Assembly: GCF_050436995.1 (NCBI RefSeq)
Contig: NC_134764.1
Location: 6,386,001 to 6,450,000 of the forward strand
Length of the DNA stretch: 64,000 bases
Direction: 5' to 3'
Source of the DNA: Anticarsia gemmatalis
Lineage: Eukaryota > Arthropoda > Insecta > Lepidoptera > Erebidae
A program made the translations under genes and the position numbers. Of the stretch, positions 12,813-24,800 are shown piece after piece. The stretch's first letter is position 1, and every line of letters begins with the position of its first letter. The notes under the pieces were generated by a model. It did no database searches, had not been told where the DNA came from, and saw nothing but the letters and a program-made list of their open reading frames with translations.

Positions 12813-15800
12813 CTAAAACATATATGAAATTACATAATTATATCGTCGTTTAAGTTCTATTCCCACATTAGTTATTTTTAGCAACTTTTCAGAAGAGTCA
12901 AGTTTCAATTTCGTCTTTCGATCCTCTAGCCAATGTCATCAAAATGTCAAAACTGCCAAAAAATGGCATACGTGGTGATAGAACTTAAACGACGATATGG
13001 AATTTCAAAGGTATTGTAGGATGTAGATTTAATAATATTAAAATTTTACCAACCGTTGCTTTCTGATAACTCTGTCCAATCTTCATTTCTAACGTGTATC
13101 CAGCTCCGTACAGATTCTTCAAGTGCTGCGTGGAGCCGATACACCTGAGCACACGAAAGATTGACCAATTAAAACCAACTTTAAAATAATTATTACTCTC
13201 TTGTCTTTATCTTTCGAGTGTTACCTTAGACCTCCTTTGACCATGATGCCGACTCTGGAACATAAAGCATCAGCCTCTTCCATGGAATGTGTCGTTAGTA
13301 TAGCACCTTTTTTGCCCTGAAACAAAAAAAGATTATCCCATAGTAACTATCTTTAACACCGCCTACGACTATGTCAGACTTAGGGCTAGATAAGTGTCGT
13401 GATAACCATAGATAAATTGTCAATAACTGTGGTTAAAGACAGTCAAAATTTCACCAGATGAGCTAATAAATATGTAGTCAGAATTTGCGAAACTCGCCAT
13501 TAAAAAATCAAACATCAACACATCGCAATATTTCGATTTTTATGATCACTTATTCGGTCCCATGTTGGGCGCCAATTCAAAACGAACTAACTACTCTGAC
13601 ATGCTGTATACATTGGGAAATAAACCTGTATTATAATATTCAGTTTAAAAGTGTTAGTGACAAGTTACCTGGAAGCTAGCCAGGATGGTGTCCCAGAGGA
13701 AGCGCTTGCTCCTGGGGTCCATGCCGGTGGAGGGCTCGTCGAGCAGCACGACGCGGGGACAGCCCACCATCGCCAGCGCGAACGACAGCTTGCGCTTCGT
13801 GCCGCCCGAGCACTCGTCCGCGTTCTTACCCGCGTGCTCCATTATTTGTAGACCGTTCAGGTACGCGTCTACTATCCTGTTAATATTTATCTATGTTTTA
13901 ACATTCATTTTGACTCAAATATGACACGAAGAAGAAGACTCAAATATTATTCAGGTGTAACGTAAGTATGAGCACATTACTAAGAAGAGAGATTGAAAAG
14001 GAACAAAGTTCCTCTATTCTCTATCACCACTATCGACAACCGGCTAGGTATCGAAAAAAATTGTATGACATTCGGATCAACGCCTCTAGCTCGCGTCGTA
14101 AAAACTATTTTGGTAGTATATATTAAAAGTCAAACTCTCGATACTCGATGGTTTCAATTATTGTAGAGAATCGTGCTACTGTATCGCGATATTATACAGT
14201 TAGTACAATCGACTAGCGCTCGTTTAACATATCAAATTGCTTGAAGAAAATAGTTCTTGCCACATATTCTAGGACCGCTGTAAATGTTCATACAATGGAT
14301 GTTAAGACACAAGGCTATCCCCCGGTTTCAGAGGTATATTAAGCGGTAGTTTATCTGTTTTATAGTGTCAAAAAAAAAACACTATTGAATAGATAAATTA
14401 CCGTCAAATTTACTCAGAAACCGGGGATATATAACGTTTGTTACCTAGGAGTGTCCTGCTTGCTGACTCCCCGGATGGCGGCATAACACTCGATGTGTTC
14501 GCGGATGGTGACGTTCTTCCAGAGCGCGTCGTGCTGAGGGCAGTAGCCTAACATCTGGAACGCTGTCGACATCGACTCGTCTATGTTTTGACTGCCCAGC
14601 ATCACCTGCACATAACAAATTGGTTACTTACTCAAAACCAAATTATTATCAATTCAAGCCATTGAGGGTAGCTTTCTGACGTATCCGTCGTTTATAGTAT
14701 TGTCTATTACATTGGCCCAATCAATGCATAATTCATAGTACAATGCATAATAATACCTATGTATAACAAAATAATATGTTGACAATATTCTTTCCAACCA
14801 ACTTATCCGTCTTTAACTACTTAGTGTTAAAATTAGGGGCTTAAAAAGCACAGTACCACGTTTTTTTGACAAAAGCTCAATAAAATCATCTTGAAGACTT
14901 ACGACGCCATGTGTAGGCCTCTCCTCAGCAGTGATGATCTTCATGGTGGTGGTCTTCCCGGCGCCGTTGTGTCCAAGCAGGCCGAACACCTCGCCGCCCT
15001 CCACGGCCAGGCTGAGCCGCGCCAGCCCCACGCGGCCCCGCGCCGCGTCCTCCGGCTGCGACCAGCATGTACTGCCGGTGCCGCGCACTTTGTATTCTTT
15101 CCGAAGATTCTGGAAACCACCATCAGATTTATCTTACTCTACTTTTGATACCACGACACAGGCAATGTCTAGTGTGGATATCATTGTTTTAAAAATATTG
15201 TAAACATAGACAGAAATAAATGTTTTTAATTTTTTTTTATCTATTTTTAGCATGTATTACTGAAAATCAAAACGAAATTACAGAATTACTCTCTACGACT
15301 AAAACCAGCATGAGTACTATGAACTTATCTAGAGTTTTCTTAAAAAATCAAGCTTATGAAATCAGTAATATGTTGTTGGTAAGAGAAGCATGAAATATAA
15401 TCTTAAGAGTTCCCGATCAATAGTGGCGGCAGATTGCAATATAAGAATCCCAAAAAGTCGTGAGACTATGGCTTTCAATGTACTCGTAGCTTAAACTAAA
15501 TCAAACAGATGGCAATACTCACATGCACCACAAGCGGTGGCGCGTTGTGTTTGGGTTGGTTCAGTATGTTAGCGACCCTCCGTCGCTCTCTCCTCACGTC
15601 GTCGTCCTCACTCGCTTCGCCTCCCGCCTCCGCCTCCGCGTCGCCCTCTCCCCCTTCTGACCCAGTGCGTTTGCGCTGTAATAACGACAGGATTATAGAA
15701 AGTGCCACTATAAGTTTAAAATACGTCGTTAAAATCAGTACCTTTTCACGGTTTCTTTACTTTGAAATCATAACTAAGATGCAAAGAAATGTCACGACAC

Positions 15801-18800
15801 TGTAAGATTGTGTACCTAAATTGATGTAACGAAAAACGTAAATAAAAGCTTCCGAAGATAATATCAGTATAAAACATCTTCCTTTCTCAAAAATATAATA
15901 CCTATAGGTACGAATCCGCAACCGTTCTCCTATGACCGGTTCGCCATTGGACTGTTCGTCGACAGGATGATTCATTTGTTTCCTTTTCCCCAACAGAGTC
16001 TTTCACCTATGGACATTGCGTCGACAGAAACTTTCATCTATGTCAATTTCGACGACAGGTCTTTCCAGCTACAGAATATTCCACCGACACGACGATAAAC
16101 CTATTACAAATAAACCTATTAAAATATACATATCTAACAGCTACAGCTTACTGTATCTTTACTAAGAGAACAGGGTTGGTTACTTGCCTTAGAGAAGTCA
16201 AACTTTGCTTACAACTGTTGTAAGCAAAGTTTGACTGTGTTAGATATGTATATTTTTGTTTTATCGCTTGTGTTAAAATTGACAGCCTATTCTCCTTAGA
16301 TGAAAAGGTCTGTAGTTACCAGAGTAATAGGTTTATCGTCGTGTCGGTGGAATATTCTGTAGCTGGAAAGACCTGTCGTCGAAATTGACATAGATGAAAG
16401 TTTCTGTCGACGCAATGTCCATAGGTGAAAGACTCTGTTGGGGAAAAGGAAACAAATGAATCATCCTGTCGACGAACAGTCCAATGGCGAACCGGTCATA
16501 GGAGAACGGTTGCGGATTCTATAGGTACCGTTCCATTCGTTTGTAAGTCAGTATTTATGAGTTTCCAGCTCCGTATTCTCACTCACACTATACTAACAGT
16601 TAACACAAAATATATAACTTTAATGAGAAAGAAGAAACTATGAAACATATATGTTTCATAGTTTCTTCTTTCTCAAATGAAACATATATGTTTCATAGTT
16701 TCTTCTTTCTCAAATGAAACATATATGATTCATAGTTTCTTCTTTCTCATTAAAGTATATACATATACGGTGCGAATGGGATGCTTTGGGAAGGAAAATA
16801 ATGGATCTTCTAGGATGCGGATACCCTAAACCAGAAGACTGCAGACTGCTACCGATGGGGAGCATAGCAAAACTGATAGGTTTTGCATTGCTCCTCAACG
16901 TTTAGAGTAGCAAAGGAGGGAATGACACAAAGGATCAATAGTCGTCGAAGTGTCAGCCGGCCATTAGCCGGCAACCTTATAGATGAATCTGTATCAAATA
17001 GCAGATTAGTTTATTAGCGTATAGCATCGCAATAAACCCTCACGGGGCGGTTTTACCCTCGTGGGGACACATAAAAAAAACCTTATAGGTGGTGGTGGAT
17101 AACTTAAGAAATATATAACTTACAGGACATATCCGGCCGGTAGACTTGAGCCTGTCGGCGGCGAGGAGCGCGGCGCCGCAGACGGGCACGTGTAACAACA
17201 TGGCCGCCACCAGCACCCACACCTCGGCCGTGAAGTAGCTGCTCAGAGCTGGCGTCGTGCACAACCCTCGCAGGTTGCAGGTTAGGTATACCCTAAAGAG
17301 GAAATATAATGAAAATATGAACAATTTGTCGATATTTTTGTGAAACTTTTGCAGATTTACAAACCCAAGAGTCCGTGGCAGTGTTGCAATGCGAGGAGTC
17401 CCGATTTTAAAAGGAAAATTGTATGTCCTGCTTTTTTGTGATTGTGTTTCTTCTTACATTTTCTAGAAAATTTGCCTGCGTTCGATGTTTTTTTTAGGTA
17501 AAAGATATGAGGTAATTTCGCCACCAGTTTATAGCAATGCAATAGGCTAGTTTTAGTAGGAATACAAGTCAGAACACTTACCTATCAACATAGTATATGA
17601 TAGCGTAGGGTATATACATCACGTCCAAGAAGCTGAACACCAGATGCAAGTAGAACGCGATGTCACTACCTGCATAAACAAAAACATATTTTTCTTTAAA
17701 CATCCAGATGTAGCCCAGATGATGCAAGTCTAGAAAAGGGACACGAAGAACGAATCAAGCTTTTTAGTGTGCGAAAATAAACAGCACATATGTACTTCAT
17801 CAAGATGCATTTTGTTTCATTGAAGTGTTCTTTTTATTTACTTTTGTGTCTCGGGGACTTTTACAAACATACAAACAATAGACACAAATAAATTGTTCCG
17901 TGTGGGAACCGAACCTACGACCTCCCAACGCAATGGTAGCGGCGTGACAATCTAAACCATTACGCAACGGAGGCACTTTTCCAATTAATGTCAATGACTA
18001 AATATTATTAAAAAAGAATCTCTATCAGAAGAGCGCTCCCAAGAATGCATTCAAATGGACTAAAGGCACAAAGGCCTAATATACAGAACAAAAAATGTAT
18101 TATCTTACCCCATTTGAAAGTATCCAACACAGCGACCAGTATAAACGGAATAACGCCGATCCACGTGGTGATGTTCGGCATGATGCTCTGTGCGGAGTCC
18201 ATCTTGTCGAATATGTATGAGAGACACGTGTTGAACAAGATGGCGGACGGACTGTACAGCAGCAGGAGGCCGGACAACATCGTGATCGCTGAGCCGTTCG
18301 TTAGTGACGGTATGTCGTTGAGAAGTACCTGTTCAATTATTAAAAAAAATGTTTAGCTTAGTTTTGGGATAGCCGGAATGCGGTCAGCCGTCCGGCGAAC
18401 CGCAGGACGTGGTTGCGTTTGCGGTTATCAGTTTGCGGTTCGTTTCATGGGCAGGTGTCTCCTCCCGAATAAAGAAGGGGTTAGGACTTAAATCCAACAC
18501 AATGGCCAAGTGCGGGTTGAGGACTTCGTACGTAGTTTAAGACATGCATTTTTTAACGACGTTTTTTAGTAAAGGTATTAGTATTTTCTTATAGTGAGTT
18601 AAGGTACTTTCAATATTTAAAGAAGTTTTCCATATTTCTTACCCACGTATTGGCAATTGCAGCGTATCAAGTCACGTCTGTTACTCAAGAAAAGACAACT
18701 CTCTAGGTATAAAACAACTGATTGTATGTACTTACCAAGGCAATAACTCCAGCGCTGGTGATGACCATGATGAAGATCAATATAGTGAAGTAGGTGAGGA

Positions 18801-21800
18801 AGTACATGCTCATCGACAGACCGTTCACTCGCAGTTGGTTCTTGGCCCTTATCTGAAACAAGGAGGTTTTATTACGAAGGCGTGCTTTTTGCAACTCCTA
18901 GCCACTGCGCTTAATACACAAAGTTTGTGAGTAGGTATGTATGTAAGGATGTTTGTTACTCTTTCACGCAAATACTACAGAATCGATTACGATGAAATTC
19001 GGTATGTAGGTAGCTGAAGACCCCAAAATAACATATAGGCTAGGTTTCCACGTGGACTAAGTAGTGGGAGGTCTCTAGTAAATAAATAAATTATGATTAT
19101 CATTGGACAACTCACACACGGTTATCTGATTCTAAACTAAGCTGAGCTTGTACTATGGTTACCAAATAACTGATAAACATACTTATATTCTTCTAAATAC
19201 ATACTTATATAGATAAATGAACAACCAGACTCAAAACAGATACTCTTGCTCAACACACAAATATTTGTCCCTTATAGGATTCGAACCTCACGCGGCGCTA
19301 CGGTTATTACAGCGAAGTGACCACATTAACCATTGCGCCAAACGTGCAGTAAATATGAAGAGTTTTTCCGACTTACCTCTCTATCATAGACGATATCAAC
19401 GGCTAAAGTGACAGGCACTAAAGCGAAGATCATGCCCATGAACACAGCACAGATAACGTTGCCCAAGTTGAACTCTTCCTGTTGTTCTGTCTGCTGGAAG
19501 GGATGTGATAGTACTTCGATCGGCTTGAAGTTCTCTATCAAACCTGATGATGACATTAGGACCCTGGAAAAAATGTTTTTTTGTTAGTATCAAGATAATT
19601 TGAGAGTCCCTAAGGAAGTTTTTTAAATAAATGAATTATAAGGCCTAAGCGTTTTAATGTAGGCGTAAATTGTAATGAATAGTTATATAACTGTTCGAAA
19701 AAGCTACTATCATCAATTGTTGTAGGAAAGGTTTTCCGTTCTTTACAAGAATGTGTTATTATTTCGCTAAAAACACTAACAAAGATGGTGTACAGAGGTA
19801 AAATCTCGCTTTAACGGTGAAGGAAAACATCGTGATGAAACCTTGCATGCCTACAATTTGTTTAATACATTTCTTGAGGGCATGCAAAGTCCTGCACTTG
19901 GCTAGCGTGGCAGGCCCAAGGCCTAGCCCCTCCCTCCTTAGGGAGCAGGCCCTTGCCCAGCGGTGGGTCAGTAGTGGGTTAAAGAAAGTTAACGCAATAT
20001 TCTCCGTCATAATGTGTATAATATATCCAGACATGTGTATATATTATAATATACAAAATCTTACCTATAAACGCTATTATCCAACAAATTCACAATGATA
20101 GGCAAACTGTGCGTGTAAGTAGTGTTAAAGTAGGCCATTATCTTCCCATAAGGTATCACACTGTCCTTTATACTGAACGCTGCAAAGTTCTCCATGTCCA
20201 GTAGACTGGAGAAGTTCCCATCAAAGTCTACTATAGGGAAGGCTCCTAACGATTCTAAAGACTCCCTGAGATCTGATAGTTCTTTAAAGTTGTCCTGTTC
20301 ACTGAACACGGCAATAGGAGTCTTATTGAAGTAGGCATTAGGGTCCAATTTGAGTGGCTGCATTCTGAAGAGGATCATCTGTCGTGACTTCATGTAGAGG
20401 CCGAGAGCGCAGGATACTGGAAAAGTAAAACAGATTTAGGTAACGACATAATTATAGCCTCACTTTAATTAACTACGGGTTAATTTATAATTCTGCCGGT
20501 TCTTAAAGCATTACGCATTTGGAAGATCTACGAATAAATTATTCTGGTTTTTAGTGTTATTTCTTTTTAAAGATATCTCCCGCACTAAGAATTGTACTCT
20601 TATAAACATTCAAACAACGGACATAAAGTACAACCAGACCCGAAACAACTATCTATGAATCGCACAAATATTTGTTTCGTGTGGGAATCCCGACGCATTG
20701 GTAGTGACGTTGTAACCACTTTAACCACTACTAATATTATTTCGATTAATTAAAAGTAAAATCGCATTAAAAAACACCCTCTCAAATAATCCAAAAAATA
20801 AATGACCGAGATGAATGATGAATGAATAATGAATTCACGATTAAAGCGCTTTTTATAAGTAAGGTAAGGTACTTACTAATAGGCATGAATATCATGACGT
20901 AAAGCTTGTAAGGATCACGGAACATCCTCACAGTCCTGATGTACACCATCGCGCAGAATGTTCTCCAGCAGGACGGGTTGGTCTTCACAGTCTCGCCTAA
21001 CACGTCCACTGATATTGGCACCTCGGGTGTCACCTGGTAAAGTATAAACATTAGAAATATGCAGTATAGTATTATAATAATATATAATAAAGTATTATAA
21101 TAATATAGTATTATAATCGCCATAACTTTGATGATGATTGATTGACGATTATACCGTGGTTTCCATTCCCGTGGGTAAAATATTATTATTTGATAGTAGA
21201 TCCTCCGTCTTCCAAACCACGATAGCAGGTTCCTTTTACATTTTTGGAGAACAGCAGAAGTTATTATTTATTGTACCAATTTGATACCGGTGATGATGCA
21301 ATTGTAACCGTCTTCTAAAAAGAGGTGATATGTTCTAATGGTTTTATTAGCTGGGTGCTCTTTAAGGTAGGTTATGGTGAAAGATGGAGTATGTTCTTGA
21401 AGGTGGTGAAGATAATAATCTGGTCATAGTCAATGAAAGAATAACGATTACCTTGACGTGTTCAACGCCGTGTGTGGTGGAATGTAGTGCGTGTGACGCA
21501 GGAGGCGTGGGCAACGATGTCGTCTTCTGGGGATCCTTGTCGTTCAGTTCCTAAATGACAAAAATATGTTTTAACATTGTGAAATTATCAGATAATTTCC
21601 TTTGGTGGATCTTCTCTTGTGCCTAATTGCTGAGCTTTTTATAATTGATATGGTTCATCCGTTGTCAGTCTTCCATTTTGCTTTATTAACAGACTTGCTT
21701 TTTTCCGTATGGCTGGTATTTAAGCAACAACTGTTTGACATAACTCTAGGCAGAAGGTCTCGTGTATTCCGGCGTAAATATACCTACTTTTTAAACTGTT

Positions 21801-24800
21801 GCATTAGTCAGCATTGGCTCCTAATACATAATAATGCATATAATATATTCGTACCTGATAGCTAAGAGTCTTGCTTTGTAGCGACAGACTTCTGGACAAC
21901 GCTCGAGCCCTCACTAGCTTCACGGAGGAGACACCTTCCACCACCTCCGTCTCCTCAGCATTCTCGCCTTCTAGACTTAAGAACACTTCCTCCAGAGTTG
22001 TCATTGATACTCCGTAGCTGGTGATGCCTAGGAATAAAACACTTTTATAGTAGCTAATTACTCGTAGCTAACATTTATAAGCGAATGTTTCTTAAAATGT
22101 CGGCCTTGTAAAATATTGGTCATATGTAATAGGTGCCTAGCTAATTGCGAGATATAGGGCACAAATTAAATTTAAGAATTCCAACAAAAACTGCAGAAAG
22201 CCCAAATATTGTCTGACACAAAAATGTAATTCATTTTTCTTTTATTTAAACATATTTCCCGCACTAAGAATTGCCCTTGTGTCGCGGGGACTTTAACAAA
22301 CATACAAACAACGGACACAAATCACAACCAGACCCGGAACAATTATTTTCGGATCGCACAATAATTGTTCCAGGTGGGAATCGAACCCACGACCTCCCGA
22401 CGCAATGGTAGCAACGTGGTGGCTTGACCAATGCGCCACGGAGGTAGTCAATTCGTGACAGACCTGTATCAAAAGAGAATGTAGGATAACATTCCACTTA
22501 CCAAGTCTATTAGTCTTTTCTTTGATCTCATGTTCGATAGCGTTGAAGAGCGGCGGGAACAGATGTACGGCATAATGTGGCAGAATATAAGACAGTTCTC
22601 TTCCATGGCGACGAGCCTTCTCCGCGCGAGGTACATGGCCACGCACTAGTCGGGTGATTTGATGCTCTCTGCATGCTCCTGGAGAAACAAACAAGGCTTT
22701 TTAGAATATTAGAGTATCAATTCTATAGCTGATCGAGAGGTTTTACTAACTAATGGGTCAATCAATCGTAGAAGACGATTGGTGTGGTAACATCTTTTTG
22801 ATGCTATCGTTGTCGTAAATTATAAATGATACTTTTTAAAATTTCGCGTTGCGTGTTTATTGTATAATTATAATGAATGGAGCTGAAAGTCTTACCGTCT
22901 AACACCAATGTCAAATGGTATCCGATACCGAATTTGTTCTTCAAAAACAATGATGTCCCTGCACAACGCACCTGAAAATGAAACATTATATTATTCCAAG
23001 TCAATTTCGCCCTGCAAGCTACCAGCGAGACTGTAATAGATTAGTTTCATTGTATTTAAGCAGAGCATTTCCGGGCTTTCAGAGGCTTATTTAAAGTCAG
23101 TCCTATCGGCTATCTGGTGTCAATGAAGGTAACAGTTGTAAATACCTAATTACAGCTTTGCCAATAGCTAAAATTTATTTTGCTGGTTGTAATACTTACC
23201 CTGCCTTTGCTAATAACAGCTTTCCTGTCCCCTAATATATCAGCTTCGTCCATGAAGTGAGTAGTGAGTAGGAGTACTTTCCCGTGACGGGCTCTTTGTA
23301 AGATCCGCCATGTTTGTCTCCTTGATACAGGGTCTACTCCCGCTGTTGGCTCGTCTAGGATTATTATCTGAAACGATTTTGATCTTTTAATTACTATTTA
23401 AAGTATTCAGGCACTCCAACAGGCCATGAACGTTACAATTTTTACGATATGTGAAACAAATGAGAGCAACATTTTCGTAACCATATTTTGTCTGATCGTA
23501 TTACCACTTTGCCTGAAGTCACATTTTAACAAATCTTCTGTCACATACCGAAAACCACGTATCGTGTTTCTCAGTTCACAACTATATGAAAGACACTACG
23601 CTGTTCACCATTTTCTCGCTCAGACTGCAATGATTAGCTCGTTACGTCAAAGCAGCAATGTTCTGAACAGTGACCATCAATTTGACGTACACTATTTGTC
23701 AACTGAGATACGTAATACGCATGTGCATATGGCGAGGCATGCGTTGCGTAGTTGTTCACATGCCCAGTTTGCAGTGTCGCTTGAGACGCAAACAAAAATA
23801 TACCGTCATATGCGTCAGGTTAAAGAAGAATTCGCGGCAAATAACTTAGGAAATCTGTATGCGGCTTGAGATATTTTTGAGCCTAGCCTTTCTTCCAAAC
23901 TATGTTTAGGTCGGCTTTCAGACTCCCCGGACGCAGCTGAATATCAGGATTTTACATGGAGCGACTGCCTATCTGACCTCCAAAACCCAGTTACCTGGGT
24001 TATAACACGATACCCTTCGGGAAGACTGGTTGTTAGAATGTCAAGCTTCTGACTACAGTTAACGACTGTAAAAGATTTTTGACAGTGGTTAACAGTATGG
24101 TTGAGATATCAGCGATAAAAAGGCACTGTGTTGTAACGCAATTTTAAAAACTGTAGAACTTTATACAATTCTAGCTTTATTATTAGGTCTTCGTATTTAC
24201 CTTTGGATCACCGATGAATGCAATAGCTATACTAAGTTTCCTCTTCTGTCCACCTGATAGATGTTTAGAAAAGACTCCAGCTTGTTCCAACAGTCCAACA
24301 TCAGAAAGCGATTTATGTATTTCTTCATCTCGTCTTTTGAAAGGAATACCCTAAACACAGAAGAAATGTTATAACTCTCAATACAGTTACATTTTATTTT
24401 AAACTTTTTAGTACACAAAATATGGTCCAAAATACCTTGACAGCAGCAAAGAACTGAAGATGTTCTTTGACCGACAGTAGATCGAACAGCACATCTTGTT
24501 GAGGGCATACGCCTATCATTTGGCGGATCTCATTCATGTCGTTAGGGTCCCTGCAAGAAAATAAGCCACATTAGGTCTTAAACTAACTCTTTTAATGCTT
24601 AGGTACGGTAGACACATATGCATAAAAGAGACAACTCTCGCACTAAGTTGCGGAGCCTTTTACAAACATACAAACAACCGACACAAAGTAAAACCAGTCC
24701 CGAAACGACTATTTGTGGATCGCACAAATAGTAGTTCCGTGTGGGTATCGAGCCCACAACCTCCCGACGCAATGATAACGGCGCGGCGACTTAAACCGCT

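Noticed and set aside
14813..15148. Plus-strand open frames over ABCA exon 27 and similar GC-rich exons
   Set aside because: Shadows of the real GC-rich coding exon on the minus strand.
15757..16643. Open frames at both ends of the foldback element
   Set aside because: They share the same peptide because they are the two arms of one inverted repeat; no transposase motifs.
16640..16750. CRISPR-like array of regularly spaced repeats
   Set aside because: Units are directly tandem without spacers and themselves palindromic, in a eukaryotic intron; no cas genes.
22293..22694. 133-codon minus-strand open frame
   Set aside because: Its first half is real ABCA exon 16; the rest is read-through into the intron 16 SINE.
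23426..23869. 147-codon plus-strand open frame in ABCA intron 13
   Set aside because: Part of it (around 23640-23720) matches a repeat also present at 9720-9800, it is antisense within an intron, and it resembles no family.
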